From Paraphoma chrysanthemicola (lineage: Eukaryota > Ascomycota > Dothideomycetes > Pleosporales > Phaeosphaeriaceae): 64,000 nt of DNA. The translations under genes were made by a program, and so were the position numbers. The DNA is taken from positions 3,534,001 to 3,598,000 of the forward strand of contig JAGMWG010000001.1 in NCBI GenBank assembly GCA_020744225.1. The letters are read 5' to 3'. Below, in pieces: positions 45,848 to 58,283 of this stretch (position 1 is the stretch's first letter; the number at the start of each line of letters is the position of its first letter). The notes under the pieces were generated by a model, which saw only the letters and a program-made list of their open reading frames with translations, ran no database searches and was not told the origin of the DNA.

Positions 45848-46440
45848 ATGCCGCTCAGCAAATTCTCCTCGCTCCTCAGCACCCTCAGCGTCAACACGTC
45901 CTCCGCACACCCAACGCCCCAAGACTCCGCGGACGTCGATACCACCCTATTCGGCGAAAAGACTCCGACCTCGACCTCAGACCAGCAGATGCCACTCTTC
46001 GTGCCACAAGTCACCAATGTAGTTGTCCAGCACAGCAGCGCATTTAATTCGGAGCGCGCGACGGGCATGAATAAAGTGAAGCAGATGCAATTTGTTGAGA
46101 TGTTGAAGAAAGACCTGATGGGTTCGTACAGTGGACTATCGAGGAGAGGGAGGTGAGAAGGCTTAAGGGCTGACGTGAACTATTAGACCAAGCTCTGTTG
46201 GCACATAGCGGCTACCAAGTCTTCAAAGTCGCCACGGCTCGCGCGAGGAAATCAAGTCCGGCTGCACTGAATAGTTTCTGCAAGACTATCACGCATACTG
46301 CGGTGCTGTTGGGAATGGAGGTGAATGAGCGGGGGTGGACGGTGCTGGAGAAGAGCGACGAGTGCGAATATCTAAGCGATGCAGTGGAGGACCTGTGGGG
46401 CAGGGTCATGGGAACGATGAGCGGACTCGTTGGTGGGTGA
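45848..46440 (+). CDS. Small protein of unknown function (175 aa)
   Basis: The exons are 45848-46121 and 46187-46440; the intron 46122-46186 has a GTTCGT donor and joins MLKKDLMD to QALLAHSGYQVFK. The N-terminal half is Ser/Thr/Pro-rich. The C-terminal half is compact (VATARARKSSP, FCKTITHTAVLLGMEVNERGW, LSDAVEDLWGRVMG) and looks helical. No signal peptide or membrane helix is seen and no family is recognised. The donor is not optimal, so the exon junction is moderately certain. Confidence 0.6.
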
Positions 46441-46815
46441 AGCAAGAACTAAGTTGTGGAAATATATGCTGACGCGGTGGATAGGCGGATGTAAGATTGG
46501 CGAGAGACCGTTGAGTAATGGTGATGAAAAGGTTGGTGGCGTGGGAATGGCGAAGCCGAGTGAATCTCTGCTCTCGCGGTAGCAGGATTGGATACAAGGC
46601 CTGGCAATATTATAGTACTTGAATAAGTGGTAAGATTCGGAGCGGACAGAGAGATAGAATGGGAAGTGGTAATCTGTATGAGAGGTAGGCGTTTCTATTC
46701 ACGACACAACTTGGAAAGAGCTTCCATTGCAGTGAACCCAGTGGTCGTCTTCATACACCCAAAAGTCTAACACAACTTACTTTTACTCCTCTATCGCTCT
46801 TCCCCGATTACGTCA
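46441..46815. other. Short convergent spacer
   Basis: 3' leaders only; nothing else seen. Confidence 0.45.
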
Positions 46816-48445
46816 CTACTCGCTCTTCTTATGTATCCTCGGCAAGCACAACCACAAAACCAGTATCACACCCAGTAGAGCCAAAATAATTGGCTGCAAC
46901 ACCTGTACGCCTTTGGACTGCGCAATCGCTCCAACGGCGAACGGGAAAATCGCCGCGCCGGACCCACCAAAGGCTGCCGCAAATCCAATCGCACTGACGT
47001 GCAAATGTCGTGGCAATAGTTTCGTAGCCGCTACAATAGCGGCCGGGAATAAGGGACCGAGGAAGAACCCTTGAAGCGAGACGGCGACAGCGGAGACATA
47101 GAATTGCGGAACCAGCCAGAAGATGAGTTCGAGGGCCATTGTGAGGGGTAGGTAGATCTTTTTACATGTTAGACATGGCGTGACGGGACGTGGAAGAAAG
47201 ACTTACAGCGATGGCTAATTTCTCACCTAACCTTGGTGTGACGAACCCCAACACAATCCTTCCGACCGTAATACCCATCCAGAAGCCAGTGGCTACCATA
47301 CCACTTCCAAAGTCTTCTCCGTCTCGGACTTCAAGCATGAATTTGACGATCCAGCCACCGAGCGCGACTTCGATGCCAACATAGCCGAGCAGAAAGATGG
47401 CACAGAGCCAGGTTACTCGAGCATGCGGGAGACGGATGAGGGCTTCCTTCATGCGATTATCGCCCTTGGAGTTGGAGGTGCGTGGGTTCGCAGCGCGGAA
47501 TACGGCTCCGGTCGATGTCCAGAAACATGTTGCTGAGGTGGCAAGTTCGATGACGGCCATAGCAATCTACGAAAGTGGTGTTAAATTTGTGTTGGCTGTA
47601 GGAGGGGAGAGCAGGGAATTGTACCATGACATAGTAGAAATAGTACCACGGTAATCTTTGTCCCTTCGTAATCATTGTGGTAGCAATGAGTGGTGCCAAA
47701 ACCGCTCCTACGCCGTAGAATGCATGTAAGAAGCCAAGGACTTCGTTTGGGTTTGCCATATTTCCGATCCATGCATTCCTAGATCAAGTCAGTCTGCATG
47801 TCGTGAAGATCTTCATCGCTGAGGTAACTTACCATGCGGCATCAGCCAATCCGTTGCCGAACCCAGCTAGCATGAAGATGACAACTAGGACCGGATAGGG
47901 AGGATGTACGGCGATAACAACGTAGGCGATCAAATGGCATGTGGGCGCTATGATTGCGACACCGCGTTGTCCGAACTTGAGATGGATGCTGTTGTTGAGC
48001 AGCGCAGACGCAGTGTAGCCGACTAATGGCGATAGGAAGACTAGCGATATTACTACAAATGTAAGGTGGTAGTACTCTTGCAGCTGCAAATCTGTCAGCC
48101 CCTTGACCTCCGCGTGATTTGAACATGTTGAAAACTCACGTAAGGAATCAAAGCTCCGTAAGCAGCATCGTTACTCCCCATCACAACGAAGCTCCAAAAT
48201 GCCGCCATGCACTTGAAGAAGTTCGAGCGTGGATGGTTCCATTGCTCTGCTTTGACTGCAGGATGCGTTGTCGGTGAGGGTAGGTCATTTGGGCTATCGT
48301 CATCTTCAATCGAGCCTTTGGTGTCTGAAAGCCGCAGGCCGGCGACTTTGGCGCTCGGAGGTTTAGCAGGATGGTGAGATATGGCTTGGAGCTCAAGCGG
48401 CTCGACGACGCAGGTGGATGACCCGTTGTTGTGGTTGAGAGCCAT
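46816..48445 (-). CDS. Major facilitator superfamily transporter
   Basis: The exons are 48140-48445, 47833-48083, 47625-47778, 47207-47566 and 46816-47157, giving 470 residues. The four introns are 49-58 nt; the last ends in AAG. After a roughly 75-residue cytoplasmic N-terminus the protein is a series of hydrophobic helices in two halves, separated by a loop with ANPRTSNSKGDNRMKEAL. Features such as GSNDAAYGALIPY in the first helix, GFGNGLADAAWNAWIG and ITVGRIVLGFVTPRLGEK fit fungal MFS permeases annotated as bypass-of-stop-codon-6-like; that label rests on pattern memory. The substrate is unknown. It lies tail to tail with the small orphan gene and is not part of a visible pathway cluster. 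Confidence 0.87.
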
Positions 48446-49639
48446 GATGATGGGTCGCGATGCGCGAGCTGAACGGTGGTTTGATGAGAGTAGTGAACAG
48501 GAGATGGGGCTCGATAGGCGACAAAGCGAGACTTCGAGGCGGACTTATATGTGAAGAAAGTCGAGTGGGACGTTCTTCGTGCGTGTGTGAAGTCAAGTAT
48601 GACGAAATGCCTAATCGATTTCAAAAAAGAGTAGTCACACCCCGCTATCTTCATACAAGAACCCCAAGTTCTTTCGACAAAACCTTGACTCACAGATCCA
48701 GGCGTCAGATCTGTCTGAAAAGTGCGAATTCCCTCGTCTTTAAGGCCGCCACATGTCGTCTATCGACATAAGTTCACGCTACCATTCGACGATCTCCACA
48801 CCCGTGCTATTCACGCCAATCAGTGACGTCGCCCCGCTAAAGTGCGAGAAACTGGGGTTCGCCAACGGTTGATCCTCGGCTAACGTTGGGCAGAGCGGGC
48901 CGCTGGTCCCCAGTGCACATCTCGGACCGACATGGAGCTGCTCAGGACGGAGATGGATATGTGTTTGGTGAGATCAGATGAGCTGAATGATTATTCAAGA
49001 TGTGCATGTTCTCGTGCTGGACATGTAGTGTATGCGCAATTTTCCCATGTTGGTGCTATTGGTGCTGCACCAGCACGTTCAGATGTCGCACCTCGCAAGC
49101 TATACCGCATTGAGCCACAAAATGCGAGGCTCAAACACTCTTGTCACGAAAACCAGAATTGCAGGCCCACCACAGTCGCATCCTTTCATGGCCCATCACA
49201 CATCTGCACATGTCACTGTCCCAGCATGCGTTAGAAATCATGATCTGATTTTCACATCCTTTCATGCTATACAATTTTCCTACGTACAATTACCATGCCT
49301 GTCTGCCTGCCTCGGGATTCCGGAATCTCCAATGTTGGCCTCCATCATGCTGGGGTATCTGTGGGCCTGCCTGCTGTGTCCTCCACATTGCTACGCTCCG
49401 CTGCAACGAACAATAGAAAACGAGAAAAAGAGACAAATAATAAAGTTCTTGAGATCAACGCTTATATTCAACGACTGTAGAAGAAGGGCAAATCTCTTTT
49501 CTTTGGTTACACGTACCGCCTTGCTTCTATGCTCCGATCATGCTTCGCTACAGCCTTTTTGGTCATGCTCATGTCTTATGGGATAAAATTAGAAAGACAT
49601 CTGTGATGCTGGCCTCATTATTTGCGATCATTGAGTTGT
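48446..49639. other. Gene-free spacer
   Basis: No supported gene or RNA; only short motif-free frames. Confidence 0.45.
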
Positions 49640-50686
49640 CTATGAGGGCTGGATGACGGAAGGACCGGCGAGCACTTCGGAATCGGTGACGGCTTGCGAC
49701 TTGGTGATCATCATGTAGACCTCACCCTGAAGGTTCTGAGGGACCATGCAGTTGCCGTCGGTGATAGGTGTGAACTGGTTCCCGCCACTATGTTGTGTTA
49801 GTGATGTTCCCCATATTTGTATAGATGCAGACTTACGGAGCAACAAAAGCGCAGAATGAAGCACCAGATGGCTGAGCGGGATCCGCAAGCTTGAGGTTCT
49901 GACCAACGGTTGCTTGCTCGGGATTCTGGAGGGCGATCGCCGGGAAAGCTTGGATGTTGAGGTTGGAGCCTTCAGGGCAGGACTGAATGAACTGGGCAGC
50001 AAGGGTGAAGACAGCACGGGGCTGGAGAGCGGTATCGAAGGCGGCGGGGACAGGTTCGGCGCCAGACGCAACACGAATGAAGGCCTGGTGGCGAGCCTCG
50101 ACGGTGACGATCGAACCGGCTGCTGCGAGAATATCGGAGGAGTTGATAAGGGGAGCTGCACCAAGGTATGCAGACACACCGATAGCCTCGAGAACACGGG
50201 CAGTCTTGACCATACTATCTGCGCTCGTGAGAGCTGCATCGAAGTTGTACTGGCAGGCCTCGACAGGCTTAGCACCCGCTCCAGCGATGGCGGATTGCAG
50301 TGTTGTAACATGGGTGGCCTCCGTCTGACCAACGTTCATCAGCGACTTGACTTGAGTCTCGCTCAAACCCAGTGCCATGAAGTCGGCCATCGGGAACTTC
50401 GCGAAACCTTGCTGGTAAAATGCCGACTCAAGATGCTCAGCAGTAAGGGCACTGGAAAGGTCAGCCTATGTTGTTTGGGTGCGTTCTCGTATGGTACTCA
50501 CAAGTTGAGGATGTCCACATCGCTCAGTCCGCCTGCGGGTGCGGCTGCAGGTGTCGCCTCAGCGGCCTTGGCTGATTCTGTAGCAGACGCCGCAGCAGCT
50601 GATCGGGCAACAATGTGAGCCGGTGCAGCAGCCGCGAGCGGTGCCAGGGCCATGAGGCCTTTGAGGATTGTTGATACGCTAAGCAT
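49640..50686 (-). CDS. rds1: Rds1-like secreted ferritin-fold protein
   Basis: The exons are 50502-50686, 49837-50451 and 49640-49787, giving 315 residues; introns 50452-50501 and 49788-49836. A signal peptide (MLSVSTILKGLMALAPLAAAAPA) is followed by an Ala/Pro-rich linker and then DVDILNFALTAEHLESAFY. This is the entry to the ferritin-like four-helix domain of the Rds1 family, with the second Glu/His pair in VEARHQAFI. Choosing the acceptor at 50452 is what restores the conserved NFALTAEHLE. Rds1 proteins are stress- and starvation-induced in yeast and fungi, and some are sexual-stage or wall associated; their biochemical function is not settled. The C-terminus ends with NGNCMVP-like and SEVLAGPSVIQPS segments typical of the group. 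Confidence 0.87.
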
Positions 50687-52339
50687 GTTGATGATTATAG
50701 TTGTTGTGTGTGTTGTTGAGATCGTAGTGATGGACTTCCAGCAAAGACTCGCTTTGTATTCGGATATTAAATATAACTCAAAAGTCCAACCAGGGACAGA
50801 GGGAGCAAGAAGTGAACCGTAAGGAATGTGGTTGACGAAGTATTAGGTACAGAGAAGAAAGGATGTGAAGGAAGCTTCTGCGCGCTGATGGTTCAACAGA
50901 AAACGTCGATGTAAACAGAGGTGGGCAGCCAATGGACCTTATAGGAGGTACTGCGGCTCCCTGACTGCATCTGAGACGCCATCGTTAATTCGGAGGACGG
51001 ATGCAGAGCTCGTGGCAGGTTGGGCGGACTGAATGATCCCGCCTGCACACTGGTTCCTTTCCAGATCCGGGACCACTCAAGCTTTGCGGCTTGCCCCATC
51101 GACCCATTGATCACCCAGGAACTGCCTGCGCACAGTGCAACAGCCGCTGAGCCAGTCCGGAACGTTGCGATGGGGCTGGTGTTGGGTGCGTGTGGTGTTG
51201 CAGGTCCGGGTACCTGCGACGCGAGACGACAACCTTGAAACCATGCAAGTGGCAGCATCACACGCCTAACTGCACGGAGACGATTGACCCGCTGAAGAGT
51301 ACAACCGGCCAGGCGATAGCGCATGGTGGTCCATAGCGGAGCTGGATTGTCCGTTCGGGTCGTTGCGTGGCTCGCTACTAATGTGTGAAGCTGTGGGGGT
51401 CTTCACATTGCTGGTGCGGTGGTTTCCAGCTGCAACGCTTCGTTGAAACGTTTCCATCCCAAGACTTTGACAGTCTTGAGTACAGGCATCGACAGCTTGA
51501 GTTGCTTGCTATTCAAGCTATACGGAGAGCGCGCTTTGTGATGCTGTGCCGAGCATACTATTGCTGGGCGGGGGCGCGAAGGGTCGAGGGGCGACAATGT
51601 GAAGGGATGGCTGAGGCATCCAAAACACGGGCACGTCGCCAAGACTCCATTAGAACCACTGCTATTTCGGCGTGCAGCCTTGGAAGCCTCAGGAACCCGT
51701 ACTTGCTGGAAGAAACATATGCAGGCACAAACGTCTTGGCCAAGCCGAGACAAGGATGCTGGATTGTGGAAGCTGCAGATCCGCTCATGAGAGATTCAAG
51801 TGTGCATCAATGCGCGGCGCAAATGCCGACCGGCTGTCACTCTCGACCACGCGGATAAACACTGGCCGGATTTCGTGGACCTTTGCGCATGTTTGACATT
51901 ATTCACGACCAATGACCTCCTCTTAATACCTTCGTGAAGCGGCACCTCCAGTGTCAGTTGGCGGTGCCCAAGGCCGCAAACGAGATTTGTGGAGCAGCAT
52001 GAATGCAACGACGCCAATCCGAAGCTAAAGACATGAATTACAGCAATACCGACTATCTGACCGCGCTTTTTACTGCCAACAACACATTACTGCATTACTG
52101 ACGTCTTCCTATGATTCTTCCTGTATGTCATATCGCATATGAACAATACACATTCTTCTTTCCTCCTGCCGAGGTGGCCCAAATATATATCCACGCTATG
52201 CAATTCCGTCTGTACACAATTTCGTCCCCAATCGCAAAGATACTCTGTCATCTAATCCGACACAGTTCCAACCAGACGCCAAGTTGACCCAGGCATCCGT
52301 CAAGTCATCGTTGATTTCAGGCTACACGGTAACGCTTGC
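50687..52339. other. Gene-free spacer, 1.65 kb
   Basis: Upstream region of the Rds1-like gene and 3' leader of SSD1; no supported gene. Confidence 0.45.
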
Positions 52340-55300
52340 TCAGAGAGCATACGGGTTGAGGGAACGGATGGTCAAGCAACTGTAAATCATGTTAGTCAAT
52401 CCCCAAAGGAAAATCTGCCGGCTAACTTACGGAGGGCTCTTGTTCAGATCCGTCTTAAGGATGACTGGCACGCGAGTCATTTCCCGCACATCCTGGATGT
52501 AATCGCCGTTCTCCTCGCGCAGAGTGAACCAGTCCAAATACTTCTCCTTATTGGTCAGCTTTGACCCTGGAGCCTCGCTGGCGCTCTGTGCAAGCTTCGA
52601 ATCGGAGTTGACACGGTGAGGAGCAGAGCCAGATAGCTCGCCACGAGTTGGCGACGGGGGCATGCTCTGGGTAGGTCGGTCTGGGTTCAACGACACGCCT
52701 GCCATGGCTGAGTTGAGATCGTTCGAGTCGTCATCGTCGTCGTCGTCATCGAACAAGGCATCGACCTCGTTCGTCGAAATCGTACCAGTGTCCATCTGTC
52801 TGCGCTGGGCCTCCTCCTGTTCCTTTGCACGTTGCTTGGCAGCTTCAGCGTCACGCGCCGCGGCGGCAGCATTCGCAGCTCGGACCGAGCCATGCTTCGG
52901 TCTCTCGTCCTCGGGAACGTATGCAGAGGATGGTACGCCCTTCTCCCAGTAGAGCTCGAGGAGACGAGTATTCTTGTCGAATTCGGCCTTCTTGAGGGGA
53001 AGTTGATCGCAGTGAACTCGCTTCTCGAAGCCCCACTCGGGAATGAGGACATCGAAGGCAGATTCGTACACGCAAAGGACGATACCCTCACTAATGAGCT
53101 CGCCTCCTGACTCCTTGGCCACCTTGTCCATCTTGCGGCAAGCTTCGATGTGAACGCTTTGCTCCTGAGCAGCATGGGCGGAGTCCTTCTTGGTGTTGCA
53201 CATCTCTGCAGTTTTAGCGAGAACCTCGATATCCTCAGTAAACTCGATCGCACCATCCGACAAAGCTGCTTCGAGCTGGCGATGAACAATGATGTCGGCA
53301 TAGCGGCGCGAAGGGTTGGTGAAGTGGGTGTACAACGGGAGGTTCAAGGCGTAGTGGGGATGTTGCTCCTCAGGCAACTTGCCAGCCACAAAGTATTTGG
53401 CGCGGGTCATTGACTTGATAACCAGTGTCTCAACACCCTTGCGGATGTCATCGTCTTCTACATGGAACAGACTGTTCTGCAGAGTGCCACTACTCTCAGT
53501 GTTGATGGGGTAGCCGATGGCACCCATACGCTCGGCGATAGTTGCCAGGCGGCGGGGGTTGGGAAATGGCTGTCGGCGCAACAGAGCTTTCTCGGGTAGT
53601 GCGGCAGCGATCTTCTTCGCGACGAACGCATTGGCGAGGTGGCTCAACTCCTCGATGCACTCATGCGCTGGAGAGGAGTTGAAAATGTTCTGCTCGACTG
53701 GAACATTCTCGTCATCAAGCTGGTACAAAAGTCGCAGGGGCGGTGCATCTCCAGCATGGCCACCAAAGCGGACCTGTCGGAGCTTCTGTGTGATGTGGTG
53801 CAGCGTCTTGATGTCCTTAGCACGGGCTGCCGTGACATTGCTGTCGCTTCCGTTGATAACGGAGTCGACCTCGTCGTACACCAGCTTTCCAGAGCTCTTG
53901 ATCACGGCCTTGCCAACCCAGGTCTCGTCGTCAGTGACACGACCGGTCTTGGGATCGACCTTGAACACTACACTGACAGTATACCGCTCCTCACCGGGGT
54001 TCAGGCAGCAGATGTCATTGGACAGCTTGGGAGGTAGCATGTTGACAGTGCGGTTCATGAGGTAAACAGCGGTGCCACGCTTCTTGGCCTCGCGGTCTAC
54101 AAGCGAGTTGGCTTTGATGAAGTGAGCAACATCAGCAACGTGAATGCCGATTTCGACACGGCCATCATCGAGGTATTTGAAATGAATCGCATCATCAAGC
54201 TCTTTGCTGCCGTTGGGGTCGATAGTGAACGTCTCTTCGCCACGGAAGTCGCGGCGGTTCTCCAAAGCCGCTTCGCCGTCATTGGCAACAGACCAGTCGT
54301 CGAAACCAACGTTCTTGATAACCGCATCAGAGAAGTCGTCAGGACCGAAGTTGTTGTCGCGCAGGAGAGCATCAGTTTCCACCTTAAGTTCGCCCATGAC
54401 TCCGAGCTGCTCAACAAGGGTTCCGAAGGGATGCAGCGAGGTGATGGGCCATCGCTTGATGCATGCTACGAAGATGCGGTCAGCGTAGTCTTGGTGCTTC
54501 TCCACGAAATCGCGTGGCGCCTGCTCGGTAGGAATGGCGATCAAGGGCACACGCTTGTCAGTGGGTTTGAACCACACAATCTTTGGCTTATCCTGGCGCT
54601 CTGGCTGAGGACGACCAGAATTGCCCTCACGAGCTTGTCGCTCAGCCTCTTGCTTCTCCTTTGTAGCCTGGCTGCTAGGTCGCAGAAGTCCAAGTGAGCC
54701 TGAGAACATCTGCCCGGCGACGCGCTCGATGACAGCCACGATGTGGCCCGCATAAAGGGGCTTCTGCTCGTCGTTGATCTCTTCCTCCTCCATGAGGAGC
54801 AAGCTCTGGCCCTCAACTTCGACGTCATCATTCTTCTTCTGGGTGGGACGCTGGCGGAGACTGCCACGGCGGCGAATACCGCCCTCGTTGGACGACTCTG
54901 GCTGCGTGATGGCATCGTTTACGGCGATACTACCACCGCGAGGATCCGCGTTGTCCTTTCTCTTCTTCTTCTCTTCTTTCTCACGCTTCTGGCCCCAGAC
55001 TTCGTCCACGTCGAGGAGTTCGACAGCGACGAGATCGCCTTCCAGAGCTCGATTCCTGTCCTTGCTACCACAGATGAAGATGTCAGCATCTAGGTCGGTA
55101 GTCGTAACATAAGCATCGCTTCGGTTCTTCTTGTTCACACGCAGAATGCCAGCAACAAGCTGACCATCTCCAAGAAGAGCAGGCAGAGTCGCCTGCGGAA
55201 GGTAAGGAGTGAACAAAGTCTTGCGCTGTTGCTGTTGGTTCTGCATGCCCATCTGTGGCTGAGCGTGCTGGCTAGCACCAAGACCTCCCATGCCGCCGCC

Positions 55301-56563
55301 ACCCATCTGAGCAGCCTGGAGTGCCTGCAAATGAGCGATCTGCATTGGGTTGAGACCTTGAGCCCCAAGCATCTGCTGTTGAAACATCAGTTGTGCCTGC
55401 GGGTTCTGCATCAGCTGGGGCTGGCCGCCAGGGTATTGGAAGTTGCCAAGGGAGCCAACAGATTGGTTGACCGACCCGCGCGTACGGTGACCAGGTTGGA
55501 AAGGAGCGGCATTGGCAGTTTGGTTCATGTTGAAGTTGCCCATGTTCTGGGCTTGATTCTCCTGAGTAGGTTGTTGTGGCTGCTGGTTGTTGTTCTGAGG
55601 CTGCCTCCAGTTGCCCTCGAAGTTGCGAGACGCTGTGCGGCCATGCCCTTGGCTGCCACGGCGCTGGAAGTCAGACTGACCAGACTGGTTGTTGTTGGTA
55701 GTAGTGCTACCGGTATTGGTAGTTGTGCTCGACTCGCTGGTCGCAGGGAACGAGAAGGCGGGTCCTCCACGGCCGGCACTCCCTCCGCCACGTCCGACGG
55801 CCATGCTTTGGCTACGTCCGTGTCCACCTCGACCGCCGCGAGATGAGGCGGTGTCGGTAGAAGTGCTGTTTCCGCTTGGGCTGGCATCGCGATTGCTGCT
55901 TCCGCTTGCTCCAGGAAGAGGGAATTGGAAGCCAGAAGTCTTTCTCTTCTGTTCAGCCAACTCAGCCGCCTTCTTGGCATCGGCGAGTGCTAAAGAGTGT
56001 CGTCGTGTGTGTCCTGAGCCCGCGCCGCCACCGCCTCGACCGCGGGGGTTGACGTTCTCCCTGCCCTGTGTGCCTTGCTGTGCGCCAAACTCCCCGAAGC
56101 CAGAGGCGCCAGACGAGGGCGCTGGAGGTGGGCCCATGCCGACATTGGGCAGGGCAGACTGGTTGCGGCGGTGGGCGGAAGGCTGGGCAGGGGCGTTCAT
56201 TGGCACGGCGAGATGAGGCTGACCCATCTGCTGCGGGAACTGGAAGTTGTTGGGGGTAACATTGGGAATCTGCCCCTGCATCTGGAAGTTGCCGAGATGC
56301 TGTTGTGGCTGGATCATACCCATGTTAACATATTGTTGGTGTGTGGCAGCAATTTGCTGCTGTTGCTGTTGTAAGACTTCGATTTGCTGTGCAATGGCGA
56401 GTTGTTCCACTGAAAGTAGTACGTCAGCAGATGCTCGAATGAGATAAGACGGAAGGCGCGTACTCATCAGCGGAGTCAGCTCAGATGGGCTGCGGCGATG
56501 CGCAATGTGCAGACGGCGACCGGCCGGCCCCATGGGGCCTTGCTGGCCTGGCTGCTGGTCCAT
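52340..56563 (-). CDS. SSD1: SSD1-type RNA-binding translational regulator
   Basis: The exons are 56464-56563, 52431-56409 and 52340-52379, giving 1372 residues. SSD1 binds mRNAs for wall and growth proteins and represses their translation; it is regulated by the Cbk1/Orb6 kinase. Visible in order are the start MDQQPGQQGPMGPAGRR with AHRRSPSELTPLM, long Gln/Asn/Gly-rich prion-like stretches, and a cold-shock-like domain from about residue 430 (LFTPYLPQATLPALLGD). The RNB nuclease-fold domain starts near residue 755. Its active-site region reads TIDPNGSKELDDAIH, where active RNase II/Dis3 enzymes have an Asp in place of the Glu, as expected for the non-catalytic SSD1 group. The last exon is only 40 nt and supplies the ending CLTIRSLNPYAL. 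Intron 1 (56410-56463) is 54 nt, stop-free and in frame. Confidence 0.95.
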
Positions 56564-58283
56564 GATAAGGTATGTGGTGCAGTGAGTCGGCGCTCGCCTG
56601 CGATAGTAGTATGTTGGTCGCGGAAGGGACGGTCGAAACTGTCGTACTCGTGGGTTATTTGACAAGTGTGTTCAAGTATCTGGTGCGTCTTAGTCATCGG
56701 AGGCCTTGCGTAGTGGTTGATGGATGAAGGTGAATGCAGTGGGCGTGCAAAACCCAAGGAGCGGGGATATGATAGTAGCTGCAGCTCTAGACCCCGGAAA
56801 GCTTGGGTGAGGCGGGGAGGACACTTACGCTGTTAGGAGCAGAGGGCACAGTTGAAGACGATGTTCTCAGGAATCGATGCTGGTGATCGGGATGCTCTGC
56901 AAGTGATTGACAGAAGCGCTGTTGGGTGGTTCACAAGAAGTGAGGCCGTGAGATGATAAGGATTGGGGAGGGCGCAGGGGCGGGCGTGCAGCCGTTCAAG
57001 GAGTGCAGTTTCCCGGGAAGGGGCTGTGATGCAAGAGCAGCAAAAGCGGGTGGAGAGAGCGCGGTGAAGGAGGGAGCGATCGGGCGCAGGAGGGAAGGAG
57101 GGTATGGTGGGAGCGAGGAGGGAGCGGATGGGTGAAGTCAGAGTGCGCGGATGGGTGGTGAGGCACCTGAGCACTAGCTAGCGGAGGGAAAGGATCGGCT
57201 CGTGTTAGCTTCGAGGTCCGCAAACGATAGCAGTACGTCACCTGCGCCCAGCACAATATTGGATCGAGGAGAAGGGCACCTGGCGCGCAAGACTAAGGCA
57301 CTGCACACGGGAGACGCTATAAATACAGGCGCAAGCTCTCGCGTTTGTGTAGACTGCCCGGGTCGCGTCTCAGTGGCCACATCGTGAAGCACCACGTTTA
57401 GACTCCACGTTTCATACGACAATCCTAGCTCGCCTCATCGAGAACTGCACACCGCAGTCGTACGCGCACGACCCCGGAAGCTGTGGCGCCCAACCCTGTC
57501 CAGTGTGCTGCCGTGCTCGAGCCATTCCGCCGCTCCCAAGAGCTTGATATTATTGGAACTAGCTATAGCGTTGGACGGGCAACACTGACATGACTCTGCC
57601 AGAACTGTGCCGTGCGATGGCGAGACGAGGAGCTCGAGAGCAGTGTGCCATGTTTGATGAAGAGGCGAAAAGACACCTCCTTGGGGCTTGTGTGACAGAG
57701 CAGCCACCGACTTGAGATGTTTTCAGGGTCCACATGCAGTCATCTTAGGCGAACCTGCTCTTGGATCCGCAGTTCGAGTCCTCACTGCCCAAGGAAAGCT
57801 TGAGATCACAGGCCAGGTGCTTTGCGAACAATCGTGTACTCAACATAGCTACTCCTGTGAGATTTCAAAAACCCAACACTGTTTATAATCGCCGGGTGCC
57901 GAAGACATGCGGAACCTCGGATTGCTTGGCGTCTGATAGCGCGTTGAACGAGACACGTTCCCAGGAGACTCGATGCTGAGCGTTGGCTTTGTTCAAGACA
58001 CAATGGCTGACAGCAATGACGACACATGACGAGATCCGCCCAGTCTTCACATTGTGAAATGAATCTTTAGATGATGCCCCGCTATCGAAACTCCGATGGA
58101 AAGCAGGCTCTCATTGCAGTGAACGGGGGTCGAGTTCCAAACGACCAGGGTATGCGGTGTCACGTGAGAGCTCCGCCGAAGGACGTGCGCTCGGGGAATT
58201 GTTAGTCCTCTTTGAACGCGCTCGCCAGCCATGCCAATTCACGGCCACGCCATTCCACCATTCTTGCATTCTAGGCGTCAACC
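56564..58283. promoter_or_regulatory. Divergent spacer between SSD1 and GLE1
   Basis: This spacer holds the long SSD1 leader (several donor/acceptor pairs could form leader introns) and the GLE1 upstream region. A B-box-like GTTCGAGTCC near 57773 has no matching tRNA arms. No gene is supported. Confidence 0.45.

Noticed and set aside
57770..57780. B-box-like GTTCGAGTCC suggesting a tRNA
   Set aside because: Neither a T stem, an acceptor pair nor an A box could be found around it.
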